From NCBI RefSeq assembly GCF_900115005.1, contig NZ_FOUY01000045.1, positions 1 through 46,953 of the forward strand: DNA of 46,953 bases, in the 5' to 3' direction. Under the pieces are notes generated by a model, which was given only the letters and a program-made list of their open reading frames with translations, did no database searches and had not been told where the DNA came from. The translations under genes were made by a program, and so were the position numbers. The DNA comes from Pseudonocardia ammonioxydans (GTDB lineage Bacteria > Actinomycetota > Actinomycetes > Mycobacteriales > Pseudonocardiaceae). Shown here piece by piece: positions 16,641-24,750 of the stretch. Numbering within the stretch: the stretch's first letter is position 1; every line of letters begins with the position of its first letter.

Positions 16641-17267
16641 TCAGGCGACCGCGACACCGCGGCGGGCCCGCACGATCCGGCGCGCGACGCCGGCGGTGCC
16701 CGCCACGAGCACGGCGAGCAGGAGCCCGGCGAGCACCGACAGCAGGGGGTCGCCCCGGGTGAACGGCCCGACGAGCATCCCGATCCCGGTCATCCAGCTG
16801 GTCCAGACGAACGAGGCGAGCAGCGTCGCGGGCAGGAACGCGGACAGTGGCAGCCGCACCCGTCCGGCCGCGCTCACGCTCGCCAGCCGGCCACCGGGCA
16901 CCAGCCGGGCCGCGACCAGCGCGAGGATCGGACGGCGGTGCAGGTGCCGGCGGACCCAGGCGCCCACCCCGTCGTCGCGCCGGGCGCCGCGCAGCACCGA
17001 GTGCGAGGACCGGCCCGCCCCGTAGAGCAGCCCGTCACCGAGCAGCGACCCGAGCAGTGTCGCGCCGAACAGCCCGGCGAGCCGCCAGCGGTCCCCGTCG
17101 GCCAGTGCCGAGGCGGTCGCGCTGAACAGCACCGGCTCGCTGGGCAGGAACGGCATCGGGCCGTCGCAGATGACGGCGAGGGTGAGCAGCGGCAGCAGCC
17201 ACGGGCTGTCCAGCCCGTACCCGATCAGCGCGGACGGGTCGGTCACGGGCGTCTCCGGCAGGCGCAT
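16641..17267 (-). CDS. DedA-family membrane protein
   Basis: A 208-residue polytopic membrane protein. The family pattern is present: CDGPMPFLPSEPVLFSATASAL in the first third (re-entrant loop region), GSLLGDGLLYGAGR, then RLVPGGRLASVSAAGRVRLPLSAFLPATLLASFVWTSWMTGIGMLVG, and a final long hydrophobic helix before a basic tail. DedA proteins are implicated in undecaprenyl-phosphate and phospholipid flipping. It lies between two LuxR-type regulator genes on the same strand. A second DedA gene is at 23986-24615 and is only distantly alike. Confidence 0.88.
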   Translation of the reverse strand: MRLPETPVTDPSALIGYGLDSPWLLPLLTLAVICDGPMPFLPSEPVLFSATASALADGDRWRLAGLFGATLLGSLLGDGLLYGAGRSSHSVLRGARRDDGVGAWVRRHLHRRPILALVAARLVPGGRLASVSAAGRVRLPLSAFLPATLLASFVWTSWMTGIGMLVGPFTRGDPLLSVLAGLLLAVLVAGTAGVARRIVRARRGVAVA

Positions 17268-17354
17268 CGTGGGCGGTGGTGGTCCGGGGCCGGCGGGGAA
17301 GCGGCGTGACCGAGTGTGCTTGCCGTCGTGACCCGACCGTGACCCGGGGCCCGG

Positions 17355-18029
17355 TCAGTCCGCCAGGCCCTGCTCGATCGCGTAGCGGACCAGCTGGCTG
17401 CGGTTGTGCAGCTGCAGCTTGCGCAGCGTGTTCTGCACGTGGCTCTCGACGGTCCGGTGCGAGACGACGAGCTTCGCGGCGATCTGCTTGGCCGTCATGC
17501 CCTTCGCGACCAGCCGCAGCACCTCGGTCTCGCGCTCGGTCAGGGCGGGCACCGCGGGCGCGCCGTCGGCCAGCTTGGGGGCCTCGGCCAGGCGCCGGTA
17601 CTCGCCGAGCACCAGCCCGGCGAGTCCGGGGGTGAACACGGCGACCCCGCGTGCGGTCCGCCGGATCGCCTCCAGCAGCTCGTCGACCCCCGCCGACTTC
17701 ACCAGGTAGCCGAGCGCGCCCGCCTTGACCGCCTCCAGGACGTCGGCGTGCTCGCCGGAGGCCGACAGGACCAGCACCCGGCTGTCCGGGCTGGTCCGGG
17801 CGATCTCGGCGATCGCGTCCACCCCGGAGGTCGGGCCGAGGTTGAGGTCCATCAGGACGACGTCGGGCCGCACGGCGGTGGCGATCCGCACCGCGGCCGG
17901 GGCGTCCGGGGCGGTCGCGACGACGTCGAGCCCGCGCTCGGTCAGGTCCCGGGCCACGCCCTCGCGCCAGATCGGATGGTCGTCGACGACCATCACGCGG
18001 ATCGCGCCGTCGCTGTTCTGTCCGGTCAC
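17355..18029 (-). CDS. NarL/LuxR-family response regulator
   Basis: A 224-residue two-component regulator. The receiver is intact: acidic pair D16-D17 (VMVVDDHPIW), phospho-acceptor D61 (VLMDLNLGP), conserved K111 (GYLVKSAG). The output domain is LTERETEVLRLVAKGMTAKQIAAKLVVSHRTVESHVQNTLRKLQLHNRSQLVRYAIEQGLAD. GTG start overlaps the kinase stop as GTGA, so kinase and regulator are translationally coupled. It resembles the actinobacterial MacRS-type pair, from memory; targets are unknown. Confidence 0.92.
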   Translation of the reverse strand: MTGQNSDGAIRVMVVDDHPIWREGVARDLTERGLDVVATAPDAPAAVRIATAVRPDVVLMDLNLGPTSGVDAIAEIARTSPDSRVLVLSASGEHADVLEAVKAGALGYLVKSAGVDELLEAIRRTARGVAVFTPGLAGLVLGEYRRLAEAPKLADGAPAVPALTERETEVLRLVAKGMTAKQIAAKLVVSHRTVESHVQNTLRKLQLHNRSQLVRYAIEQGLAD

Positions 18030-19153
18030 CTCTGCCCCCGTTCGAGTGCGATGACCCATTCAGTCCCGATCTCCGGACCGGTGTCCAGCCTCAGCGTCCC
18101 ACCGATCTCCTCGACCCGGCCGCGGATCGAGCGCGACACCCCGAGCCGGCCCTGGGCCTCGGCCTCGGCGAGGCGCCCCTCGGGGATGCCCGGGCCGTCG
18201 TCTCGGACGCTGACCTCCAGGGTGCCGGGCAGCTCCTCGACCAGCACCCAGGCCCGGGCCCCCGCCCCGGCGTGCTGGGCCACGTTCGCCAGCGCCGCGC
18301 GCACCGCGCCCTCCACCTCGTCGACCACCGGCGCGGCGAGCTCGACCGGGCGGCCCGGTGCCGACACCGTCACCCGGTCCGAGGCGAGGATCCGCAGGGC
18401 CGCGGCGAGGTCGCGCCGGCCGCGGGCGTCGGTCGTGCCCGGCCCGGCCAGCAACGCCCGCAGCGCCGTCTCCTGCTCGCCGGCGAGCACCCCGAGCTCG
18501 GTCGCGTCGCCGCCGATCTCGGCCCCGCGCCGCTGGACGTGCGCGAGGACCTGCAGCACGCCGTCGTGGATGGAGCGGGTGAGCCGCTCGCGCTCGCCGG
18601 CGGCGGCCTGCTCGGCGGTGAGCCGGCGCAGCCGGGCCGCGGTGCGCTCCAGCACGTGCGAGGCGAACCCGACGGTCAGCCCGGCCAGCACCAGCAGCTG
18701 GATGTCGCCGAGCTCGAGCACACCGAACCGCTGCTTGGACAGCACGAGGGCCGCCGAGATCGCCAGCGCGGCGAGCAGCCCGCCGCGGATGCGGAACGCG
18801 ACCGCACACGCCAGCACCGCGCCCGAGGTCCAGATCGAGCCCATGCCGGGACCGCCGTCGTCCAGGTGCGCCGCGCGGACGATCCACGGGGTCGTGGCCA
18901 TCGTCGCGACGCAGACGAGCAGGTCGGCGACCGCGAGCCGGGCGCGACCGTCGGGGGCGCCGGGCAGACCGCCCAGGTAGCCCCAGGACGTGACGGCCGT
19001 CCACACCGCCATCACCAGCAGCACCCCGACCGCCGCCGCCGGGCGCTCGTAGCCGCCGGGCAGGTGGTAGACGGTCACGCCGACGACGGTGAGCAGGGTC
19101 AGGAGCCGGTAGGCGATGATCCCGCGCCAGAACGGCTCCAGCGGGTGCTCCAT
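18026..19153 (-). CDS. Membrane sensor histidine kinase (HisKA_3 type, MacS-like)
   Basis: About 375 residues: an N-terminal membrane domain of five or six hydrophobic segments (YRLLTLLTVVGVTVYHL, AAVGVLLVMAVWTAVTSWGYL, VADLLVCVATMATTP, GAVLACAVAFRIRGGLLAALAISAALVL, IQLLVLAGLTVGFASHVL), the dimerisation/phospho-acceptor helix with His near residue 195 (ERERLTRSIHDGVLQVLAHV), and an ATPase domain (AALANVAQHAGAGA as N box, VRDDGPGIPEGRL as G1, GRLGVSRSIRGRVEEIGGTLRL). Short loops suggest it senses something in or at the membrane. ATG at 19153 is preferred; ATG at 19210 would add 19 residues. Followed by its regulator with GTGA overlap. Confidence 0.92.
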   Translation of the reverse strand: MEHPLEPFWRGIIAYRLLTLLTVVGVTVYHLPGGYERPAAAVGVLLVMAVWTAVTSWGYLGGLPGAPDGRARLAVADLLVCVATMATTPWIVRAAHLDDGGPGMGSIWTSGAVLACAVAFRIRGGLLAALAISAALVLSKQRFGVLELGDIQLLVLAGLTVGFASHVLERTAARLRRLTAEQAAAGERERLTRSIHDGVLQVLAHVQRRGAEIGGDATELGVLAGEQETALRALLAGPGTTDARGRRDLAAALRILASDRVTVSAPGRPVELAAPVVDEVEGAVRAALANVAQHAGAGARAWVLVEELPGTLEVSVRDDGPGIPEGRLAEAEAQGRLGVSRSIRGRVEEIGGTLRLDTGPEIGTEWVIALERGQR

Positions 19154-19226
19154 GTCGACGAGTGTCGCGCCCTGGGCACGTGAGCGGGCCCGTTCCGGAA
19201 GGCTCGTCATCGGACCGGTCGGGCCG

Positions 19227-20183
19227 TCAGCGCGGCTTCGTGCCGGTGATCAGTGCGTTGTAGAACCAGCCGCGCGGCACGACCCGCGCCAGCAGGTGCT
19301 CGTCCACCCAGGACAGCCGCTGCCAGCCGTGGTAGGCGAACATCGCCCAGTTCCAGCCGAGCTTCCCGGGCGGGACGGCGGCCTCGAACGTGCGCACCGG
19401 CCAGCCCAGCATCGCCGCGGAGAACTCCTCGCTGCTCGCCCGCACCCCGTCGAAGCCTGCCGCGCGGGCGGTGTGCTCCAGGTCGGACGGGTCGAACGTG
19501 TGGATGTCCACGACCGACTCCAGCGCGGCGGCCCGGGACGACTCGTCGAGCTCGTGCTGCGGACGCCGCCACCCCTGCAGGGCCGGGAGCTTCGTGAGGG
19601 TCGTGGTCGCCTTCCACGTCCACCGGCCGAGTGTGCGGGCGTAGGCGTCGCCGACGGTCGTCGGCTCCCCGGCGAACACGAACCGCCCGCCCGGCTCCAG
19701 CACCCGGTACACCTCGCGCAGCGCGGCCCCGACGTCGGGGATGTGGTGCAGCACGGCGTGCCCGACGACGAGGTCGAAGCTGTCGTCCGGGAACGGGATG
19801 TGCTCACCGTCGACGACCCGACCCTCGACGTCGAGCCCGAGCCCGGCCGCGTTGCGGGTCGCGGCCTCGACCATGCCCGGCGACAGGTCGGTGACCACGC
19901 CCCGCTCGGCCACCCCGGCCTGCATGAGGTTGAGCAGGAAGAACCCGGTGCCGCTGCCCAGCTCCAGCGCCCGCAGGTAGGGGCGCCCGTCCCACGGTGC
20001 GGCGATGCGGAACCGGCCGACGGCGTAGTCGATGCAGCGCTCGTCGTAGCTGATCGACCACTTCTCGTCGTAGGTGCCCGCCTCCCAGTCGTGGTAGAGG
20101 ACGTTGGCGAGTTTCGGGTCGTGCCAGGCCGCCTCGACCTGCTCGGCGGATGCGTGCGGGGTGGGCACCGGGTCCGAACTCAT
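19227..20183 (-). CDS. Class I SAM-dependent methyltransferase
   Basis: A 318-residue methyltransferase with a standard Rossmann core: motif I ALELGSGTGFFLLNLM near residue 72, VVTDLSPGMVEAA, then FDLVVGHAVLHHIPDVGAALREVYRVLEPGGRFVFAGEPT. About 130 further residues form a C-terminal extension with aromatic-rich segments (GWNWAMFAYHGWQRLSW) typical of lipid or quinone-like substrates, but I cannot name the substrate. It lies 48 bases after the enoyl-CoA hydratase gene and before the sensor kinase on the same strand. Confidence 0.88.
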   Translation of the reverse strand: MSSDPVPTPHASAEQVEAAWHDPKLANVLYHDWEAGTYDEKWSISYDERCIDYAVGRFRIAAPWDGRPYLRALELGSGTGFFLLNLMQAGVAERGVVTDLSPGMVEAATRNAAGLGLDVEGRVVDGEHIPFPDDSFDLVVGHAVLHHIPDVGAALREVYRVLEPGGRFVFAGEPTTVGDAYARTLGRWTWKATTTLTKLPALQGWRRPQHELDESSRAAALESVVDIHTFDPSDLEHTARAAGFDGVRASSEEFSAAMLGWPVRTFEAAVPPGKLGWNWAMFAYHGWQRLSWVDEHLLARVVPRGWFYNALITGTKPR

Positions 20184-20231
20184 GAGTAGGAGTTTCGCAG
20201 AGCCCTGAACAGGCCCGGCTCAGCGCCCGGC

Positions 20232-21011
20232 TCAGCGGCCGGTGAAGGTGGCCTTGCCCGGACCGTTCTCCACGAACGAGGCCATGCCGGTCGACGCGTC
20301 GTCGCTCGCGAACACCCCGGCGAACAGCTCGGACTCGATGTCCAGGCCGGTGCGCAGGTCGGTGTCGAGCCCGTTGTCGATCGCCTTCTTCGCCGCCGCG
20401 TAGGCCAGCGCCGGCCCCGTCGTGAACTGCGCGGCCCACGCCACGGCGCGCGTGTAGACCTCGTCGGCGCCGACGATCTCGTCGACCAGACCGATCGCCA
20501 GCGCCTCCTCGGCGCCGACCATCCGGCCGGTGTAGATCAGGTCCTTGGTGCGCGGGGCGCCGATCAGCCGCGCGGCACGCTGCGTGCCGCCACCGCCGGG
20601 GAAGATGCCCAGCAGGATCTCGGGGAAGCCGAGCTTGGCGTTGTCCCCGGCGATCCGGCGGTCGGCGCCGAGGGCGACCTCGAGCCCGCCGCCGAGGGCG
20701 TAGCCGGTCACCGCGGCCACGGTCGGCTTCGGGATGGTCGAGATCGCGCCCAGCCCGGCGGAGAGCTTGCGGGCCTGCGGCGCCATGTCCGAGTAGGACA
20801 TCGACGCCATCTCCTTGACGTCGGCGCCGGCGGCGAAGGTCTTCTCCCCGCCGTACACGACGACGGCGCGCACGTCGGCACGCGTCGTCGCCTCGTCGGC
20901 GACCTCCAGGAGCTCCCCCTGGATCTGACGGTTCAGGGCGTTCATCGGCGGGCGGTCGATCCGGATCGTCCCGACGCCCTCGTCCACGGACAGGCTCACG
21001 AATTCGGTCAC
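20232..21011 (-). CDS. Enoyl-CoA hydratase/isomerase family protein
   Basis: A 259-residue crotonase-fold enzyme. The oxyanion-hole segments are FAAGADVKEMASM near residue 60 and GYALGGGLEVALGADRRIAG near residue 105; the second catalytic Glu lies in FPEILLGIFPGGGGTQRAARLIG near residue 130, so ordinary hydratase chemistry in fatty-acid beta-oxidation is likely. GTG start at 21011; a TATGGT -10 element (21018-21023, minus strand) sits six bases before it, suggesting leaderless transcription. Probably the first gene of the run continuing through the methyltransferase. Confidence 0.92.
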   Translation of the reverse strand: MTEFVSLSVDEGVGTIRIDRPPMNALNRQIQGELLEVADEATTRADVRAVVVYGGEKTFAAGADVKEMASMSYSDMAPQARKLSAGLGAISTIPKPTVAAVTGYALGGGLEVALGADRRIAGDNAKLGFPEILLGIFPGGGGTQRAARLIGAPRTKDLIYTGRMVGAEEALAIGLVDEIVGADEVYTRAVAWAAQFTTGPALAYAAAKKAIDNGLDTDLRTGLDIESELFAGVFASDDASTGMASFVENGPGKATFTGR

Positions 21012-21051
21012 GCGCGGACCATAACCGCCCGCCCCGGGGCCGGTGGTGTGA

Positions 21052-21930
21052 TCATGCCCGCCGGTAGGCGGTGAACCGGCCGCCGGCGCGGCGCTCGACG
21101 GTCAGCGGCAGCCCGAAGGTCTCCGACAGCGGCTCGTCGGTCATGACGTCGTCGAGCAGGCCGGCCGCGACCACCCGGCCCTCGCGCAGCAGCATCCCGT
21201 GCGTGTACCCGGGCGGGATCTCCTCGACGTGGTGGGTGACCAGCACCGACGCCGGCGCGTACGGGTCCGCCGCCAGGTCGGCCAGCCGGGCGACCAGGTC
21301 CTCGCGCCCGCCCAGGTCCAGCCCGGCGGCCGGCTCGTCGAGCAGGAGCAGCTCCGGGTCGGTCATCAGCGCCCGGGCGATCAGGGTGCGCTTGCGCTCG
21401 CCCTCGGAGAGGGTGCCGTAGGCGCGGTCGGCGAGCGCACCCATCCCGAGCTGCTCGAGCAGCTCCCGGGCGCGGCCGGTGTCGGTGTTCTCGTACTCCT
21501 CGCGCCAGCGGCCCAGCACCCCGTAGCCCGCGGAGACGACGACGTCGGCCACCTTCTCGTCGCCGGGGATCCGGATGCCGAGGTTGGCCGAGGTCAGGCC
21601 GATCCGCGGGCGCAGCTCGAAGACGTTCACCCGGCCCATCCGCTCGCCGAGCACGTGCACGACCCCGGAGGTCGGGTGCAGCTCGGCCCCGGCGAGGCGG
21701 AGCAGGGTCGTCTTGCCCGCGCCGTTCGGGCCGAGCACCACCCAGCGTTCGTCGAGCTCGACCCGCCAGGTCACGGCGTCGAGCAGCGTGCTGGGGCCAC
21801 GGCGGACGGTGGCGCCGTCCATCCCGATCACGAGGTCCTCGGAATCGACCGGGGTGTCGACCGGGGTGTCGACCGGGGTGACGTCGGTGGGTGTGACACC
21901 GGGCGCGGGCGAGGTACGGGACGCAGTCAC
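21052..21930 (-). CDS. ABC transporter ATP-binding protein
   Basis: A 292-residue nucleotide-binding protein. Walker A is LGPNGAGKTTLLRLAG near residue 65, the signature is LSEGERKRTLIARALM, Walker B is LLLLDEPAAGLDLG, and the switch His is in LVTHHVEEIPPG. The first 35 residues are a Thr/Pro/Val/Asp repeat (TPVDTPVDTPVD) that is probably disordered; the GTG start at 21930 has a G-rich ribosome site. No permease gene is adjacent, so it may be a soluble ABC protein or pair with a distant permease. It is divergent from glgX, with 19 bases between start codons. Confidence 0.9.
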   Translation of the reverse strand: MTASRTSPAPGVTPTDVTPVDTPVDTPVDSEDLVIGMDGATVRRGPSTLLDAVTWRVELDERWVVLGPNGAGKTTLLRLAGAELHPTSGVVHVLGERMGRVNVFELRPRIGLTSANLGIRIPGDEKVADVVVSAGYGVLGRWREEYENTDTGRARELLEQLGMGALADRAYGTLSEGERKRTLIARALMTDPELLLLDEPAAGLDLGGREDLVARLADLAADPYAPASVLVTHHVEEIPPGYTHGMLLREGRVVAAGLLDDVMTDEPLSETFGLPLTVERRAGGRFTAYRRA

Positions 21931-21935
21931 CCCCC

Positions 21936-21941
21936 TATCCT
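21936..21941 (+). promoter_or_regulatory. -10 element TATCCT for leaderless glgX
   Basis: TATCCT lies eight bases before the GTG of glgX, in the only 19 bases separating it from the divergent ABC gene. With transcription starting about seven bases downstream the message would begin at the start codon. No ribosome site is present for glgX, which agrees. Confidence 0.55.
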
Positions 21942-21949
21942 GGCCGATC

Positions 21950-23974
21950 GTGCCTGTCTTCCCGCTCGGTGCCCACCCCGACGACCACGGGACCCGCTTC
22001 GCCGTCGCCTCGACCAGCGCGGAGATGGTCGAGGTGTGCCTCGTGGACGGTCCGGAGGACGGCGGTCCCGGCGCCCTGACCGAGCGCCGCGTCGAGCTGG
22101 CCGAGCACACCTTCGGGGTCTGGCACGGGCACGTGCCCGGGGTGAGGCCCGGCCAGCGCTACGGCTACCGGGTGCACGGGCCGTACCGGCCGTTCGACGG
22201 CCTGCGGGCCAACCCGGCCAAGCTGCTCGTCGACCCCTACGCGACGCGGATCACCGGCCGGGTCACCGACGTCGTCGCCGCCCGGGGCTGGCACGGCGAC
22301 CCGATGTCGGGGCAGCCGAGCCGGGTCGACTCGCTGGGCTCGGTGCCGCTGTCGGTGGTCACCCCCGCGGACACCGGCAGCCGCCCGCCGCGCCCGGACG
22401 TGCCCTGGTCGGAAACGGTGATCTCGGAGCTCCACGTGCGGGGCTGGACCCGGCTGCACCCGGAGGTGCCCGAGGCACACCGGGGCAGCTACCTCGGCCT
22501 GGCCCACCCCGCGGTGATCGCGCAGCTGCAGCGGACCGGGGTGACCGCCGTGGAGCTGCTGCCGGTGCAGGCCAGCGCGCCCGAACCGCCGCTGCTGGAA
22601 CGGGGCGCGACGAACTACTGGGGCTACGCCACCCTCGGTTTCCTCGCCCCGCACCCGGGCTACGCCGCCGTGGCGGGCAACGAGGCCGCCGAGTTCCGCT
22701 ATCTGGTCGACGCGCTGCACGCGGCCGGGATCGAGGTCATCTGCGACATCGTCCCCAACCACACCTGCGAGGGCGGGGTCGGCGGCACCACGCTGTCCTA
22801 CCGCGGACTGGACGCACCGGCGTACTACTCGCTCGGCGGGGCCGGGCACGACGCCGACATCACCGGCACCGGCAACACCCTCGACGCCGGCTCACCGACG
22901 GTGATCCGGCTGGTCTGCGACGCGATGCGGCACTGGGTGCACGCCTACGGGGTCGACGGGTTCCGCATCGACCTCGCCTCGGTGCTCGGGCGGCCGCACT
23001 CGGGCCCGTTCTCCCCGGACTCGGCGCTGCTGACCGCGATCGCCCAGGACCCGACGCTGTCGACCTGCAAACTGATCGCCGAGCCGTGGGACGCGACCGG
23101 CGAGGGCTACCGGGTCGGCGGGTTCGGCGTCGCCTGGTCGGAGTGGAACGGCCGCTACCGCGACGCCGTGCGCGACTTCTGGCGCGGGCACGGCGGCGTC
23201 GCCGAGCTGGCGTCGAGGCTGACCGGCAGCTCCGACATCTACCGGCTGTCCGGGCGGCGGCCGTGGGCCTCGGTCAACTTCGTGACCGCGCACGACGGGT
23301 TCACCCTGCGCGACCTGGTCTCCTACGAGCGCAAGCACAACGAGGGCAACGGCGAGGGCGGCCGGGACGGCACCGACGACAACCGCTCGCAGAACCTCGG
23401 CGCCGAGGGCGAGACCGACGACGCCGGGATCCGCGGCGCCCGGCTCGCCACCGCCCGGGCGATGATGGCGACCCTGCTGCTGTCCATCGGCACCCCGATG
23501 ATCACCGGCGGGGACGAGCGCTGGCGTACCCAGGGCGGCAACAACAACCCCTACTGCCGCGACGACGAGACGTCCTGGGTGGACTGGAGCGCCACCGACG
23601 AGACCGCGGCGATGGAGGCGTTCACCGCCCGGCTCACCGCGCTGCGCCGCGAGTCGCCGGTGCTGCACCGCGATCAGTTCTACGTCGACGGCGAGGTCCT
23701 CTGGTGGGACCCGTCCGGGCGGCCGATGGAGCCGCAGGACTGGCACGACGGCGGCCGGCGGACCCTGGTGGTGCTGCTGGCTGACTACTGGCTGCTGCTG
23801 TTGCACGCCGGCACCGAGCCGGTGGACTGCGTGCTGCCGCCCGGGCCGGCCGGCTTCGACCCGGTGCTCGACTCCACGACCGCCGACGGCGTGCCCGCCG
23901 ACCCCGCACCGGTCGGGGCGGGGGCCACGCTGGTCCTCCCGCCCCGGTCGGTACGCCTGCTGCGCAGCCGCTGA
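21950..23974 (+). CDS. glgX: Glycogen debranching enzyme GlgX (GH13)
   Basis: A 674-residue debranching enzyme that hydrolyses alpha-1,6 branches of phosphorylase-trimmed glycogen. An N-terminal CBM48-like domain (FPLGAHPDDHGTRFAVAST to YGYRVHGPYRPFDGLRANPAKLLVDPYA) leads into the GH13 barrel: conserved region I CDIVPNHT, nucleophile Asp in GVDGFRIDLASVLGR near residue 342, acid/base Glu in LIAEPWDATG near residue 379, and TAHDGFTLRDLVSYERKHNEGNGEGGRDG near residue 446. Length and order are full. It fits with GlgP (about 15 kb away), which produces its substrate. GTG start inferred from the family N terminus VPVFPLGAHPDD. Confidence 0.95.
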   Translation: MPVFPLGAHPDDHGTRFAVASTSAEMVEVCLVDGPEDGGPGALTERRVELAEHTFGVWHGHVPGVRPGQRYGYRVHGPYRPFDGLRANPAKLLVDPYATRITGRVTDVVAARGWHGDPMSGQPSRVDSLGSVPLSVVTPADTGSRPPRPDVPWSETVISELHVRGWTRLHPEVPEAHRGSYLGLAHPAVIAQLQRTGVTAVELLPVQASAPEPPLLERGATNYWGYATLGFLAPHPGYAAVAGNEAAEFRYLVDALHAAGIEVICDIVPNHTCEGGVGGTTLSYRGLDAPAYYSLGGAGHDADITGTGNTLDAGSPTVIRLVCDAMRHWVHAYGVDGFRIDLASVLGRPHSGPFSPDSALLTAIAQDPTLSTCKLIAEPWDATGEGYRVGGFGVAWSEWNGRYRDAVRDFWRGHGGVAELASRLTGSSDIYRLSGRRPWASVNFVTAHDGFTLRDLVSYERKHNEGNGEGGRDGTDDNRSQNLGAEGETDDAGIRGARLATARAMMATLLLSIGTPMITGGDERWRTQGGNNNPYCRDDETSWVDWSATDETAAMEAFTARLTALRRESPVLHRDQFYVDGEVLWWDPSGRPMEPQDWHDGGRRTLVVLLADYWLLLLHAGTEPVDCVLPPGPAGFDPVLDSTTADGVPADPAPVGAGATLVLPPRSVRLLRSR

Positions 23975-23985
23975 CCGGCCCGGCC

Positions 23986-24615
23986 TCACCGCGGCGCGTG
24001 CACGGCCTCCGGGGCCCGCCGTGCCGCCCGGCGCTCCTGCACCCACCGCGCGGCCCGGTCGGCGAGCAGCCCGACCAGCACGCCGCCCAGCACCCCGGCC
24101 ACGGCCGCCACGAGCGGGGGCACCGGCAGCACGCTCCCGGCCACCACCCCGAGCAGCACGCAGTACCCGGCCCAGGCCGGCGCGGCCAGCGCCGTCGCGG
24201 CCAGGAACCGGCCCCGGGGGTGGCCGGTGGCACCCGCCGTCATCGTGATCGCGACCCGGCCGACCGGGACGTAGCGCCCCGCGATGATCAGCGCGGTGCC
24301 CCGCTGCCGCAGCGTCGCGCGCACCTGCTCCACCCGGCGCCGCCCGCGCGGGCCCCGGAACCACGGCCAGCGCTCCATCGGGACCCGGGACCCGAGCCGG
24401 TAGGCGATCTGGTCACCGGCGAACGCCCCCAGCGCTCCGGCGAGCACGAGCAGCAGCACCGGCGGGCCCGCCCCGGTGACCGACAGCGTCGCCAGCGCGA
24501 TCAGCACGGACTCGCTGGGCACGGGCGGCAGGAAGCCGTCGAGCGTGCACAGCGCGAGCAGCGCCACGACCGCCCACGGCGAGGCGACGATCGTCGTCAC
24601 CAGGTTCTCGAACAC
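23986..24615 (-). CDS. DedA-family membrane protein
   Basis: A 209-residue membrane protein of the DedA/SNARE-associated family: LLALCTLDGFLPPVPSESVLIALATLSV near the N terminus, AGALGAFAGDQIAYRLGSRV, then the conserved arginine-bearing GRYVPVGRVAITMTAGATGHPRGRFLAATALAAPAWAGYCVLLGVVAG, and a last hydrophobic helix followed by a basic tail. Converges on glgX with 11 bases between stop codons, leaving no room for a separate terminator. Upstream 24616-24750 is plain GC-rich spacer. Confidence 0.9.
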   Translation of the reverse strand: MFENLVTTIVASPWAVVALLALCTLDGFLPPVPSESVLIALATLSVTGAGPPVLLLVLAGALGAFAGDQIAYRLGSRVPMERWPWFRGPRGRRRVEQVRATLRQRGTALIIAGRYVPVGRVAITMTAGATGHPRGRFLAATALAAPAWAGYCVLLGVVAGSVLPVPPLVAAVAGVLGGVLVGLLADRAARWVQERRAARRAPEAVHAPR

Positions 24616-24750
24616 CGGCCGGACCCCCCACGTCGTCCGGCCCGCCGCGCCGGCGGACCGCGAACGACGCTAGGTCGGCCCGCCCGGTTCCCGGATCGGA
24701 GAGAACCCCGGGGAAACGACCGCGCCCCCCTGAGATCGGCTCGGGGTCGG

